From: an uncultured Clostridia bacterium
GTDB taxonomy: Bacteria > Bacillota > Clostridia > Christensenellales > Borkfalkiaceae
Direction: 5' to 3'
Assembly (NCBI GenBank): GCA_947628675.1
Contig: CANRAR010000002.1
Span: forward strand, 93,604-157,603
DNA: 64,000 nt
How positions within the stretch are numbered: the stretch's first letter is position 1; every line of letters starts with the position of its first letter. The notes under the pieces were generated by a model that was not told the DNA's origin, searched no databases, and saw only the letters and a list, made by a program, of their open reading frames with translations. Positions 26,172 through 37,638 of the stretch are shown piece after piece. The translations under genes and the position numbers were made by a program.

Positions 26172-27026
26172 TCAATTTCTATAATCATCTTCGTTCACCC
26201 ATTCCTGCGGGCGTTGTTCATTGGTAAATGTGACAAAATCTTTTTCTTGCAAACATACTGCAAGTGCCGGAGTGTGCTTTATTGCAAGTTTTACATATTC
26301 CTCCGCACTCATCGGCTTGCGCTTTCTCGCGCTTTCTATCTTTCCCGCATCGGGCAAAGTAATGATCTCTTCGGGGAAACCAAAACGTTTCAGCACTTCT
26401 TTTGTTGCGTTTTCAAAATCTAACAGCGCATTGTCAAAATTTTCCTCGTCCCAGGTATAATAAAACGCCTTTAACCGCCGAGCACTGCCAATGAACTCTT
26501 TGCACACTTCACGATATTTTTTGTTCATTATGTACTTGCACTTTTCATAATAGTTCAGCATTTGCGTTGTAGCGTTTTCCGTAAGCATATAAAAGTACCT
26601 GAAGATTCGACATTTATCAGATGTATAGCTGAGCGCATCCCCTCTCAAAAAAGACATTGTATTACTCACCGTATGCCCTCTCCCTGATATATTTTGTTGT
26701 ATCGATTTTCGTATCAACGTTTGTATCGATTTGATTTGCGCAATATACCATGTCCCCTTTAAGGATACATTATATATGTTGATTTCGAGATGAAATCCGT
26801 TTTCTTGGACAGTAATCAAATCGACGAGAGCAAAGCATAGAGACACAAAAGCCGAAGTAATAACCCCTGTCCCAAGCCCCACGAAAATGTCTCTGCAGGT
26901 TTTATTATACTTTCCCGCCCATATTAGCAACATTCCAGCGCATAACAGAAGCGCCACCACAAAAAGTAAACTAATAAACTTTACCCAACACCCAACTAAC
27001 GTTTTCCCTTCGTTTTTTCTTCTCAT
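26172..27026 (-). CDS. Membrane protein of unknown function in AT-rich DNA
   Basis: 284 residues, ATG after AAAGGAG. Two N-terminal membrane helices (about 12-38 and 45-72) are followed by a cytoplasmic helical domain (LIRKSIQQNISGRGHTVSN; CRIFRYFYMLTENATTQMLN). No family is recognised. Codon use and base composition are clearly more AT-rich than the housekeeping genes around it, suggesting acquisition by transfer together with the LRR gene upstream. No catalytic motif stands out. Confidence 0.7.
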   Translation of the reverse strand: MRRKNEGKTLVGCWVKFISLLFVVALLLCAGMLLIWAGKYNKTCRDIFVGLGTGVITSAFVSLCFALVDLITVQENGFHLEINIYNVSLKGTWYIAQIKSIQTLIRKSIQQNISGRGHTVSNTMSFLRGDALSYTSDKCRIFRYFYMLTENATTQMLNYYEKCKYIMNKKYREVCKEFIGSARRLKAFYYTWDEENFDNALLDFENATKEVLKRFGFPEEIITLPDAGKIESARKRKPMSAEEYVKLAIKHTPALAVCLQEKDFVTFTNEQRPQEWVNEDDYRN

Positions 27027-27079
27027 ATTCTTTTTCTCCTTTGCTTTTTATTTTTTCGACTATGCCGATAAAGCTGATT

Positions 27080-29371
27080 TTATACTTCCTCTTTTGTCCA
27101 GAGAGCGATTGTCTCGCCGTCTGCCTCGTAGTGCCACCAATTTTCGCTTTCTGCCCACTGCTCCGCCGACGGCGTTTCTGCGGAATAGTAGTATCGGGTC
27201 GCACTTGTTAAACTATCATTTCCGCTTCTAATTGAAATTCCGCTCCACTCTGAAGGTGTCCCCTTGTAATAAACGGTTTTCAGCCCGCTACAACGAGCGA
27301 ACGCATTTGCCCCAATCGAGGCCACGCCGCTCCCAATCGTCACGCTTATCAGTCCGCTACACCCCCAGAACGCACCATCCCCAATCGTAGTCACATTGTC
27401 GGGGATTTTTAATTCTCCCGTCAACCCGCTACACAAATAGAACGCATGCTCCCCCATCTCGGTCACGCCGCTCCCGATTGTCACGCTTTTCAGCCCGTTG
27501 CACTCTGCGAACGCACTATCCCCAATCGAGGTCACGCTGTCCGGAATTACAATGCTCGTCAGCCCACGGCACCAATAGAACGCCCTTCCCCTAATCGAAG
27601 TCACGCCGCTCCCCATCGTTACACTTGTAAGCCCACTACAATGTGAGAACGCATAATCCCCAATTTCGATCACTCTGTCGGGAATTTCAACGCTCGTCAG
27701 CCCGCTACAACCACCGAACGCATAATTTCCAATCGAGGTCACGCCGCTTCCGATCGTCACGCTCGTCAGCCCTTTGCAATCATAGAACGCATCTTCTCCA
27801 ATCGAGGTCACGCCGCTTCCGATTGTCACGCTCGTCAGCCCTTTGCAATCATAGAAAGCGCCGCAAAGAATTTCTTCGCAGCCGGTCACGATAACATCCT
27901 TTAACGCCGAGGGCATGTAGTAAGTAGTAGATGTCCTTGCGCTTGTATCGCCCCCATAATACTTCTGTTCTACCGCCGTACCGCCTGTATAACTTGTCGT
28001 GCCGAAAATATACCCGAACGGATATTGGTAAAGATCCGTCGCCTTTTTCGCGGATCCTCCCACAAAGGGAATGGTTATAGAGGTCAAATTACTGCACCCC
28101 GAAAATGCGCCCGCACCGATCGATTTTACGCTATCGGGAATGACGATTTGCCGCAACATCGTATTGTCCTTGAATGATTGGGAAGCGATTGCAACGATTG
28201 GTTTTCCGTCAAATTCATCGGTAAAGTCTACATTTGAAGAAAGCCGCTTGCAACCCGTGATCGTTATACCGTTCGACGATGAGGTATAATTATAATCGCA
28301 GTCCCAAATTGCGTACAGTGTCGTATTCTCTGCAAAATCGAATTTCATCGAAGAACCGAGCGCAATCGTTTCCCCTCCTCCGTCCGCTTGCGTATTGAAC
28401 GATGAAAGCGTAAAATACTTACGTTTGAACCCCGCGCCCGAACTCACGGCGGTTGTTGCGTCCATTTTTACTTCTTTCCCTTGTATTTCTCCCTCGCCGC
28501 CGTTTGCATCATAGAAAAGTTTGTATGTATTCGCCGTCAAGTCCGCAGTGAAGGTGACAGGCCCCCAAACATTTTCGCCGAATTTTTCGGTGTGCTCCCA
28601 CCCGTTGAAGGTGTAGCCCCGTACACTGCACGCAATATCGTAACTCTGCGTCAGCGGCGTCCCCGTCACGATGTCTTTGGTATCGTACACCGTATCGTTC
28701 GTCCTATAAGTGACGTGCGTGGTATATTGGCGGTACACCGTCAGAACGTAGGTGTTGGTCTGCGTTCTGTCCTGCGAGGAGACGAGGATATAAAAGACGT
28801 TTTCGCCGTCCGAAAGCCCGCCGCCGAGGTTCGCCGCCACCTTGGTGGGAATTTCCGTCTGTCCGAGTTCGTCATAGTAGAGTTGCCAATAACTGTCGTC
28901 ACTGCAAACAACTTTATTTGCAAGTTGCACCGAACTTGTAAGCGGCGGGACGACCATAAAGATGTCCCCCTCGTCGATGCTTGCGCCCACCACGCTCAAC
29001 ACCGTCGCCGACTTCTGCGCCCACTTTGCATAGAGCGTGGTGTTCCCCGTCACTTTATCGTTGGAGAAGTCCCACATCTCCGTGCCGTTCTTGTTTTTCG
29101 CCCACCCTGCAAAGGTGTAATACTGCCGCGAGGGCGAAGTGGGCGCGGTGAGCGCGGAGTTTTCCTTCACCGTCTGCGTGAAGGTCTCCCCGCTTGCAAA
29201 TGCGCCGCCGTTGGCGTCGTACGTTATCGTGTACTCCTGCGCCGAACCGCCGTTCGGGTTCGTCTGCGTGACGGGCGGGTCGGACGACTTGTCGTCACAA
29301 GCCGCCAAGCCGAAGCAGAGGCAGAGCGCTGCCACAAGTGCCAAAAGTACGGTCAAAAATTTCTTTTTCAT
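27080..29371 (-). CDS. BspA-type leucine-rich-repeat surface lipoprotein
   Basis: 763 residues, ATG after AAAGGAG. Signal peptide with lipobox LAAC (Cys near 25). Residues about 45-120 form an InlB-type B-repeat (ITYDANGGAF ... LYAKWAQK) and a second, diverged one sits around 300-400. The C-terminal half has about a dozen 23-residue BspA-type LRR units, such as VTIGSGVTSIGEDAFYDC, several nearly identical, followed by a capping segment. Such proteins act as adhesins or binding proteins on the cell surface. Nearly identical adjacent repeats suggest recent expansion. A related lipoprotein lies at 54910. Confidence 0.88.
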   Translation of the reverse strand: MKKKFLTVLLALVAALCLCFGLAACDDKSSDPPVTQTNPNGGSAQEYTITYDANGGAFASGETFTQTVKENSALTAPTSPSRQYYTFAGWAKNKNGTEMWDFSNDKVTGNTTLYAKWAQKSATVLSVVGASIDEGDIFMVVPPLTSSVQLANKVVCSDDSYWQLYYDELGQTEIPTKVAANLGGGLSDGENVFYILVSSQDRTQTNTYVLTVYRQYTTHVTYRTNDTVYDTKDIVTGTPLTQSYDIACSVRGYTFNGWEHTEKFGENVWGPVTFTADLTANTYKLFYDANGGEGEIQGKEVKMDATTAVSSGAGFKRKYFTLSSFNTQADGGGETIALGSSMKFDFAENTTLYAIWDCDYNYTSSSNGITITGCKRLSSNVDFTDEFDGKPIVAIASQSFKDNTMLRQIVIPDSVKSIGAGAFSGCSNLTSITIPFVGGSAKKATDLYQYPFGYIFGTTSYTGGTAVEQKYYGGDTSARTSTTYYMPSALKDVIVTGCEEILCGAFYDCKGLTSVTIGSGVTSIGEDAFYDCKGLTSVTIGSGVTSIGNYAFGGCSGLTSVEIPDRVIEIGDYAFSHCSGLTSVTMGSGVTSIRGRAFYWCRGLTSIVIPDSVTSIGDSAFAECNGLKSVTIGSGVTEMGEHAFYLCSGLTGELKIPDNVTTIGDGAFWGCSGLISVTIGSGVASIGANAFARCSGLKTVYYKGTPSEWSGISIRSGNDSLTSATRYYYSAETPSAEQWAESENWWHYEADGETIALWTKEEV

Positions 29372-29447
29372 GGGTTTCTCCTTTTTCCGCGGGCAAAAAA
29401 TAAGGACGCTCCACATAGGGAACGCCCGCATGGAGTATCCCGATGTG

Positions 29448-29556
29448 TTGCGCCACAACTTTTTACTGAATTGAACATACGGCAAAAAGAGGATACAACC
29501 TGCCATAGTTGTAACCATATGTCCAAAACAATATACCATATTTAGTTGTGGCGCAA
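29448..29556. promoter_or_regulatory. 13-bp inverted repeat enclosing 83 bp upstream of the LRR gene
   Basis: TTGCGCCACAACT (29448-29460) and its exact complement AGTTGTGGCGCAA (29544-29556). Between them is a smaller ACAAC/GTTGT pair. It lies in the 234-bp gap between the LRR gene and the BrkB gene, in the LRR upstream region. It could be paired regulator sites or the ends of a tiny mobile remnant; I found no clear promoter there. Confidence 0.45.
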
Positions 29557-29605
29557 TTTCAGTATACCACGCAGGCAAAATTTTTGCAAGATTTTTCGGA
29601 AACTT

Positions 29606-30403
29606 TTACAATTGCTTATGTTCTCTTTGCTCCCCCATGCGCTCGTGGCAGAAGACCGCGCCCGCGGTGAGGCAGATCATCATCCAATACAGCCAAATGA
29701 GAAAGACGACGACGAGAGTGAGCGCGCCGTAGAGCTGTTCCTTGTTGCCGAAGTTGAGATAGACGGCGAACGCGCCCGAGGCGATGAGCCATGCGATGGC
29801 CGTGAGGAAACTTCCGAGCGCGGTATCCGAAGGCTTGCACTTGTACGGGCAAAGGTAGGTGTTCAAGATCCACGCGGCAAAAAAGCCGAGCAAAAGTGCG
29901 AGGAGATACCAGACGGGATAGGAGAGCCACGGCGGCAGAAAGCGCGAGGCGACGCCCGCGACGAACAAGATCGCGCCCGCGGCGGCAAAGAACAGCAGAA
30001 TGCCGAGCGTGTAGAAGAGCGCGGCAAGCCGCACCTTCCAGCCGTGTTTGGTTCTCTCGCAGCCGTAGATGATTTCCCCGCTTCGGCGGAGGTGATAAAA
30101 AAATCCCGTGCTCGACCACAAGGTCGTCGCAAGAAAAATGATGCTCGCGCCCGCTGCATTTTCCGCCGCGTTCTCCTTGAGAAGCACCAAGAGATCTTCC
30201 GCCCAGTCGAAGAGCCCGAGCCCCGAGAGCGAAGCCGCATCGAGCGCGGAACTGCCGAAGAGCAGCGTGAGCCAAAACAAAAACGGCACGAGCGAGAGGA
30301 TGAGAAAGAACACGAGCGTTCCCGCCACCGTGGTGTACCTGTGTTTTGCAAGCGTTCCGTACGCAGTCCGCGCGCGTTCCAATGTTGCCGCGATCGCCTT
30401 CAT
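29606..30403 (-). CDS. YihY/BrkB family membrane protein
   Basis: A 265-residue integral membrane protein with about six hydrophobic helices, matching the YihY/virulence-factor-BrkB family (family motifs around TVAGTLVFFLILSLVPFLFW, YCxx-PSDTALGSFLTAIAW and the final GALTLVVVFLIWLYWMMICL). The molecular function of the family is not settled; despite an old RNase BN annotation it is not a ribonuclease. No Shine-Dalgarno is visible before the ATG. The 22-bp tandem array lies immediately upstream. Confidence 0.85.
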   Translation of the reverse strand: MKAIAATLERARTAYGTLAKHRYTTVAGTLVFFLILSLVPFLFWLTLLFGSSALDAASLSGLGLFDWAEDLLVLLKENAAENAAGASIIFLATTLWSSTGFFYHLRRSGEIIYGCERTKHGWKVRLAALFYTLGILLFFAAAGAILFVAGVASRFLPPWLSYPVWYLLALLLGFFAAWILNTYLCPYKCKPSDTALGSFLTAIAWLIASGAFAVYLNFGNKEQLYGALTLVVVFLIWLYWMMICLTAGAVFCHERMGEQREHKQL

Positions 30404-30450
30404 ACAAAAAAGTATGCCCCGCTTTTTCCTTTTGCCCTGCCGCCGCGCTT

Positions 30451-30650
30451 GGAAAAATTTGCCTCGATCGATGGGAAATTCGGCTCAATTGATGAGAAAA
30501 TTCAGTTCAACCTGTGGGGAAATTCAGTTCAACCTGTGGGGAAATTCGGCTCACCCAATGGGGAAATTGGGCTCAACCTGTGGGGGAATTTGGCTCAATC
30601 GATTGAAAAATTTTGCCGCGAAAATCGCAAAATTTCGGCTCAATAAATTT
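30451..30650. repeat. 22-bp tandem repeat array, about nine units
   Basis: Units share a pattern like GGGGAAATTCGGCTCAACCTGT. The AAATT core recurs at 30476, 30498, 30520, 30542, 30564, 30586, 30608 and 30630, exactly 22 bp apart; a first, shifted unit begins at 30451. Unit sequences vary. 22 is not a multiple of three, so the array does not encode a peptide repeat. It ends 15 bp before a long palindrome. Confidence 0.85.
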
Positions 30651-30664
30651 GAGATTTTTATATG

Positions 30665-30738
30665 AAACCCTCCTGCCGCAGTGTAGCGTACGCCGCCGCG
30701 CGGCGGCGTACGCTACACAGCGGCAGGAGGGTTTTTTC
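30665..30738. terminator. 70-nt near-perfect palindrome with flanking A and T runs
   Basis: Two 35-nt arms with a single mismatch and no loop (centre between 30699 and 30700), starting AAACCCTCCTGCCGC and ending in GGGTTTTTT. It would make a very stable hairpin or cruciform. It may act as a terminator, but no plus-strand gene precedes it closely. Confidence 0.6.
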
Positions 30739-30865
30739 TCTCGACGCGCGCTCGCGGAGTGCCGCTCACGCTCTCTTCATAATGAAGCATACCACAAATT
30801 TTTGCGTTTTGGGGGATATGTGACAACTTTTTTGAAAATTTTTTTGGGAAAATAAAAATTGCAAA

Positions 30866-30954
30866 TCGGACTTCGTTTTTCGGGATTCTTCACCCTTCGC
30901 CCCGCCCGCCCTTCTTCGGAGGGGCGGGCGGGGCGAAGGGTTCAGAATGACGCG
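30866..30954. repeat. Dispersed repeat family R, copy 1
   Basis: Begins TCGGACTTCGTTTTTCGGGA-like, has a central GC-rich hairpin (CCCTTCGCCCCGCCCGCC and complement) and ends TTCAGAATGACGCG. The ends match copies at 31026-31083 and 37351-37459, while the central hairpin differs between copies. The following GAGAGAAAAGCGAGGGCGG is shared in part with copy 2. Confidence 0.8.
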
Positions 30955-31025
30955 AGAGAAAAGCGAGGGCGGACGCGAGAGATAGACGAGGCGATATGAG
31001 GAAGCCCCCCCCGAGGAGGGGGCAA

Positions 31026-31083
31026 GGCGGACTTCGTTGCTCGGGATTCTTCACCCCCACAAGGGGGGTTCAGAATGACGCGG
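31026..31083. repeat. Dispersed repeat family R, copy 2
   Basis: GGCGGACTTCGTTGCTCGGG start, short ACCCCC/GGGGGGT hairpin, TTCAGAATGACGCGG end. A partial extra end (CAGAATGACGCGGAAG) occurs at about 31102-31117. Confidence 0.8.
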
Positions 31084-31123
31084 AGGAAAAGCGAGGGCGG
31101 GGCAGAATGACGCGGAAGACGTA

Positions 31124-31153
31124 AAAAGAGCACACCGATTGGTGTGCTCTTTT
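31124..31153 (-). terminator. Terminator of the str operon
   Basis: Perfect 13-bp stem AAAAGAGCACACC / GGTGTGCTCTTTT with GATT loop, 12 bp after the tuf stop on the minus strand. Confidence 0.92.
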
Positions 31154-31165
31154 CAAATTGGTTGA

Positions 31166-32386
<1,221 letters not shown>

Positions 32387-32428
32387 TTTGAATTTCTCCT
32401 TGAATTTTTTTATTTTTTGATAACTTTT

Positions 32429-32448
32429 TTCAGCCTTTTACGGCTGAA
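32429..32448 (-). promoter_or_regulatory. Leader hairpin upstream of tuf
   Basis: Stem TTCAGCC / GGCTGAA with a 6-nt loop in the tuf 5' leader, between its promoter and start codon. No T-run follows on the minus strand, so it is not a normal terminator; it may stabilise the leader. Confidence 0.5.
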
Positions 32449-32500
32449 AGCGCAGCTATCTATCAAACATTGATATAAAGCTGACTTCGCTTACTCTTTC

Positions 32501-32529
32501 ATTATAACCGATATGCAAAAATTTTGCAA
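32501..32529 (-). promoter_or_regulatory. Internal promoter of tuf
   Basis: Minus strand TTGCAA (32524-32529), 17-bp spacer, TATAAT (32501-32506), giving a leader of about 110 nt. Allows tuf to be expressed above the rest of the operon. Confidence 0.75.
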
Positions 32530-32572
32530 TCACTTTGACGAAAATTTTTTGCAAAATTCCCGCGTTTTGCGG

Positions 32573-34651
32573 TTATTTCTTCGCGTGGTTCGTGACGATC
32601 TTCTCGGAGACCGACTTGGGAACCTCGGAATAGTGGTCGAACTGCATGGTGAACTGCCCTCTCCCCTGTGTGCGGGAACGGAGGTCGGTGGCGTAGCCGA
32701 ACATCTCCGAGAGCGGAACCATGGCGTCGATGACTTTCGCGCCGCTCCTATCGTCCGTGCCCAAGATGATGCCGCGGCGGCCGTTGATGTTGCCCATGAG
32801 GTCGCCGAAGTAATCTTCGGGGGTGATGACCTGCACCTTCATGATGGGCTCGAGGAGCACGACGTGCGCCTTTTCGAGTCCATCTTTGAGCGCCATGGAG
32901 CCTGCGATCTTGAACGCCATTTCCGAGGAGTCCACTTCGTGGTAACTGCCGTCGTACACTTCCACGCGGAAGTCCACAAGTTCGTAGCCCGCGAGGTACC
33001 CGTTCTTGGCGGCCTCCTGAATGCCCTTATCGATGGCGGGGATATATTCCTTGGGAATGGACCCGCCGACGGTGAGGTCTTCAAAGGCATAGCCCGCGCC
33101 GGGCTCCTGCGGATACAGGTGGATCTTGCAGTGGCCGTACTGACCCTTGCCGCCCGACTGACGCTTGTACATCCCCTCGGCGTCCACGGGCTTTTTGATG
33201 GTCTCGCGGTAGGCGACCTGCGGCGCGCCGACGTTGGCTTCGACGTGGAACTCCCTTAAAAGCCTGTCCACGATGATGTCGAGGTGCAACTCTCCCATGC
33301 CCGCGATGATGGTCTGCCCCGTCTCGCTGTCGGTATACGTCTTGAAGGTGGGATCCTCCTCGGCGAGTTTGACGAGCGCCATGGTCATCTTCTCCTGCCC
33401 TGCCTTGGTCTTGGGTTCCAGGGAGAGTTGGATGACGGGTTCGGGGAATTCCATCTTTTCGAGGATGATGGGATGCTTTTCGTCGCAGAGCGTATCGCCC
33501 GTCGTGGTGTTTTTGAGCCCCACGATGGCGCAGATGTCGCCCGAATAGACCTCGGTGATGTCCTTCCGCTCGTTGGCGTGCATCTGCACGAGGCGGCCGA
33601 CGCGTTCCTTTTTATCCTTGGTGGAGTTGTACACATAGGAACCCGCGGACAGGACGCCCGAGTAGCAGCGGAAGTACGCGAGCGAGCCCACGAAGGGATC
33701 GGTTGCGATCTTGAACGCGAGACCCGCGAACGGCTCTTCGTCCGACGTCTTCCTCTCCTCCTCTTCGCCCGTTTCGGGGTTGGTGCCCTTGACGTGATCG
33801 ACATCGACGGGGCTGGGAAGGAAGTGGATGACGGCGTCGAGAAGGAACTGGACGCCCTTGTTCTTATAGGACGAGCCGCAGAGCATGGGCACGAGTTCGA
33901 GTTTGAGGCAGCGCGCGCGGAGGCCTGCGATGATGTCGTCCACGGAGAGGTCGCCGTCCTCGAAGTACTTCTCCATGAGTTCGTCCGAGGCGGAAGCCGC
34001 CTCTTCGACGAGTTTGCCGTGGTACTCCTCGGCGAGCGCCTGCATATCGGCGGGGATGGGCTCCTTGCGGAAGTCCTTGCCGAGATCGTCGTAGTAGATC
34101 TCCGCCTCCATGCGGATGAGGTCGATGATGCCGCGGAAGTTCTCCTCCTTGCCGATGGGAAGTTCCACGGGCACGGGGTTGGCGCCGAGGCGCTCGCGGA
34201 TCATCTTCTCCACGCGGAAGAAGTCGGCGCCGTTGATGTCCATCTTATTGACGTACGCGATGCGCGGTACCTTATAGGTATCCGCCTGACGCCATACCGT
34301 TTCGGACTGCGGCTCGACGCCGCCCTTGGCGCAAAATGTGGCGACTGCGCCATCGAGGACGCGGAGAGACCGCTCCACTTCGACGGTGAAATCGACGTGG
34401 CCGGGGGTATCGATGATGTTGAAGCGGTGCCCCTTCCAAAAGCAGGTCGTCGCCGCGGACGTGATGGTGATGCCGCGCTCTTGCTCCTGCACCATCCAGT
34501 CCATCGTGGCTGCGCCCTCGTGCACTTCGCCGAGTTTGTGCGTCTTGCCCGTATAGAACAGGATGCGCTCCGTCGTCGTCGTCTTGCCGGCGTCGATGTG
34601 CGCCATGATGCCGAAGTTTCTGGTGTGTATTAAGTCGTATTCTCTTGCCAT
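32573..34651 (-). CDS. fusA: Elongation factor G
   Basis: A 692-residue translocase. The GTPase domain has [28 protein letters not shown] and NKMD; domains II-V follow with the usual [14 protein letters not shown] block and the C-terminal [12 protein letters not shown]. Standard length and order in the str operon. Confidence 0.98.
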   Translation of the reverse strand: MAREYDLIHTRNFGIMAHIDAGKTTTTERILFYTGKTHKLGEVHEGAATMDWMVQEQERGITITSAATTCFWKGHRFNIIDTPGHVDFTVEVERSLRVLDGAVATFCAKGGVEPQSETVWRQADTYKVPRIAYVNKMDINGADFFRVEKMIRERLGANPVPVELPIGKEENFRGIIDLIRMEAEIYYDDLGKDFRKEPIPADMQALAEEYHGKLVEEAASASDELMEKYFEDGDLSVDDIIAGLRARCLKLELVPMLCGSSYKNKGVQFLLDAVIHFLPSPVDVDHVKGTNPETGEEEERKTSDEEPFAGLAFKIATDPFVGSLAYFRCYSGVLSAGSYVYNSTKDKKERVGRLVQMHANERKDITEVYSGDICAIVGLKNTTTGDTLCDEKHPIILEKMEFPEPVIQLSLEPKTKAGQEKMTMALVKLAEEDPTFKTYTDSETGQTIIAGMGELHLDIIVDRLLREFHVEANVGAPQVAYRETIKKPVDAEGMYKRQSGGKGQYGHCKIHLYPQEPGAGYAFEDLTVGGSIPKEYIPAIDKGIQEAAKNGYLAGYELVDFRVEVYDGSYHEVDSSEMAFKIAGSMALKDGLEKAHVVLLEPIMKVQVITPEDYFGDLMGNINGRRGIILGTDDRSGAKVIDAMVPLSEMFGYATDLRSRTQGRGQFTMQFDHYSEVPKSVSEKIVTNHAKK

Positions 34652-34682
34652 TGCCTCTACCTTTCAGCTTAAAACGTTCAGC

Positions 34683-35153
34683 TTAAAAGCGGAAGTGTGC
34701 GAACGCCTTGTTCGCTTCCGCCATTCTATGGGTATCCTCTTTCTTCTTCACGGAACCGCCCGTGTTGTTGTAGGCGTCCATGAGTTCCGCCGCGAGTTTC
34801 TTGCTCATTTCGCGCTCGGAGCGCTTTCTCGTGTTGAGGACGAGCCAGCGGATGGCGAGCGTTTGGCGGCGTTCCGGCCTGATTTCGACCGGCACCTGAT
34901 AGTTGGCACCGCCTACGCGGCGCGCTTTGACTTCTACGGTGGGCGTGATGTTGGCAAGCGCCTGCGTGAAGATCTCCATGGGATCTTTGCCGAGCTTTTC
35001 CGACATCTGCTTGAAGGCGTCGTAGACGATGGTCTGCGCGACGCTCTTTTCGCCGTCCAACATGATCTGGTTGATGAGCTTGGTGACTACCTTGCTCCCG
35101 TACATGGGATCGGGGAGTACGTCTCTTTTCGGGACTTTCCCTCTTCTGGGCAT
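34683..35153 (-). CDS. rpsG: 30S ribosomal protein S7
   Basis: 156 residues, [20 protein letters not shown] start and [16 protein letters not shown] near the middle-to-end are family hallmarks. Binds 16S rRNA and nucleates the 30S head. The rpsL-rpsG gap (189 bp) is longer than usual and holds hairpins, including a GCTATC/GATAGC pair, that could be regulatory. Confidence 0.98.
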   Translation of the reverse strand: MPRRGKVPKRDVLPDPMYGSKVVTKLINQIMLDGEKSVAQTIVYDAFKQMSEKLGKDPMEIFTQALANITPTVEVKARRVGGANYQVPVEIRPERRQTLAIRWLVLNTRKRSEREMSKKLAAELMDAYNNTGGSVKKKEDTHRMAEANKAFAHFRF

Positions 35154-35291
35154 TGTTTTATCCTCCTTATGATGATCGTTTTGCGGCTTCCGCCGCCGAA
35201 GGTTGACCCTTCTTTTAAGCTATCGCTTGTCCCTTCGGGATAGCGAACCTTCTCCCCCTCGCGGGGAATACTGCTTACCTACGTCGGGTTT

Positions 35292-35748
35292 GAATATTCC
35301 GAAATAAGTAAGGGAGTGCAATTCATAAATATGTTTTATGAATTATTTGGGGCGCTTGGCGCCGTACTTGCTGCGCGCCTGCTTGCGCTTGGCGACGCCT
35401 GCCGTATCGAGCGCGCCGCGGATGATGTGGTAACGCACACCGGGCAGATCCTTGACCCTGCCGCCGCGGATGAGAACCGAGCTGTGCTCTTGCAGGTTGT
35501 GGCCTTCGCCGGGAATGTAAACGGTACCTTCCTGCTTGTTCGTAAGCCGCACCCTTGCGATCTTTCTAAGCGCCGAGTTGGGCTTCTTGGGCGAAGTCGT
35601 CGTCACCGAAAGGCACACGCCGCGCTTCTGCGGGCACTGGTCGAGAATGGGGCTCTTGGACTTGAACGCCTCTCTCTCGCGGCCTTTCTTGATGAGCTGG
35701 TTGATCGTGGGCATCTTTTTACCTCCTTTTCTTATTTTCGGAATATTC
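35292..35748. repeat. Inverted repeat flanking rpsL
   Basis: GAATATTCCGAAATAAG (35292-35308) and its complement with one extra T (35731-35748) bracket the rpsL gene. The right copy lies in the mRNA leader directly before AAAAGGAGG, the rpsL Shine-Dalgarno; the left copy lies about 35 nt after the stop. In the transcript they could pair. Only the two ends are the repeat; the interior is the gene. Confidence 0.6.
35343..35714 (-). CDS. rpsL: 30S ribosomal protein S12
   Basis: 123 residues, first gene of the str operon. Decoding-site loops [13 protein letters not shown] and [14 protein letters not shown] keep lysines at the positions where mutation gives streptomycin resistance, so no resistance allele is seen. 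Strong AGGAGG Shine-Dalgarno. Confidence 0.98.
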   Translation of the reverse strand: MPTINQLIKKGREREAFKSKSPILDQCPQKRGVCLSVTTTSPKKPNSALRKIARVRLTNKQEGTVYIPGEGHNLQEHSSVLIRGGRVKDLPGVRYHIIRGALDTAGVAKRKQARSKYGAKRPK

Positions 35749-35828
35749 TGAGGATACGACGATCCAAAGAAGCGGGGTTATCCTTTTTTCGGCGCGCAGA
35801 AAGACACGCCGAATTACAGGCAACGCTT

Positions 35829-35857
35829 ATTGTACCAAATATGCCATTCTTTGTCAA
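35829..35857 (-). promoter_or_regulatory. Main promoter of the str operon
   Basis: Minus strand TTGACA (35852-35857), 17-bp spacer, TACAAT (35829-35834), leaving a leader of about 110 nt before rpsL. Confidence 0.85.
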
Positions 35858-35921
35858 ACAAAATTCACGATTTTTTGCGAAAAAAGCGGGAATTTTTCCC
35901 CCGTCTTTTTCTTCCAAAGTA

Positions 35922-35950
35922 TTGACAAATTATGGGAAAAGAATTATCAT
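35922..35950 (+). promoter_or_regulatory. Promoter of pgk
   Basis: TTGACA (35922-35927), 17-bp spacer, TATCAT (35945-35950), 35 bp before the pgk ATG; divergent from the str promoter. Confidence 0.8.
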
Positions 35951-35985
35951 AATGAGGTAAAAATCTTGTTTAAGGAGTACTTTCT

Positions 35986-37293
<1,308 letters not shown>

Positions 37294-37350
37294 GGAATAA
37301 GGCTGCCCCACCCCGCCCCTATGGGGCACCCCTCCCATGGAGGGGGCATA

Positions 37351-37459
37351 GCGGACTTCGTTGTTCGGGATTCTTACTTCGCCTACGGCTCGTGCCGCGC
37401 TTAGTAAACGAATGGTGCGCGCGGGGCGGGGGGCTACGCCCCCACTCAGAATGACGCGG
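37351..37459. repeat. Dispersed repeat family R, copy 3
   Basis: GCGGACTTCGTTGTTCGGGA start and TCAGAATGACGCGG end as in the 30.9-31.1 kb copies, with a different central part containing GCGCGGGGCGGGGGGCTACG. The 345-bp pgk-tpiA gap contains only this element, a CCCCTCCCATGGAGGGGG-type palindrome before it and the 40-bp repeat after it. Confidence 0.8.
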
Positions 37460-37515
37460 TAACCAAGCACGGGGCGGCGGAAATCAATTCCGCCTAAGGC
37501 ACGTTATTAACAGCG

Positions 37516-37555
37516 CCCCTCCCCCTGTGTCCCCCTCCCCTATGGGGAAGGGGAT
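37516..37555. repeat. Dispersed 40-bp C/G-rich repeat, copy 2
   Basis: Inverted match (38/40) to 26041-26080. A shorter partial copy, CTCTCCCTATGGGGAAGGTG, follows at about 37570-37589. Confidence 0.7.
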
Positions 37556-37638
37556 AAAAAAAGGTTGTCCTCTCCCTATGGGGAAGGTGATAAAATAAGG
37601 TGGAAAGGATCAGAAACATAAATAAGGAGTAGATACAA

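Noticed and set aside
27420..27900. Plus-strand small frames with His/Arg repeats over the LRR gene
   Set aside because: They are periodic shadows of the LRR units on the opposite strand.
30451..30650. 22-bp repeats as a CRISPR array
   Set aside because: No constant repeat alternating with unique spacers; units are contiguous and divergent, and no cas genes are near.
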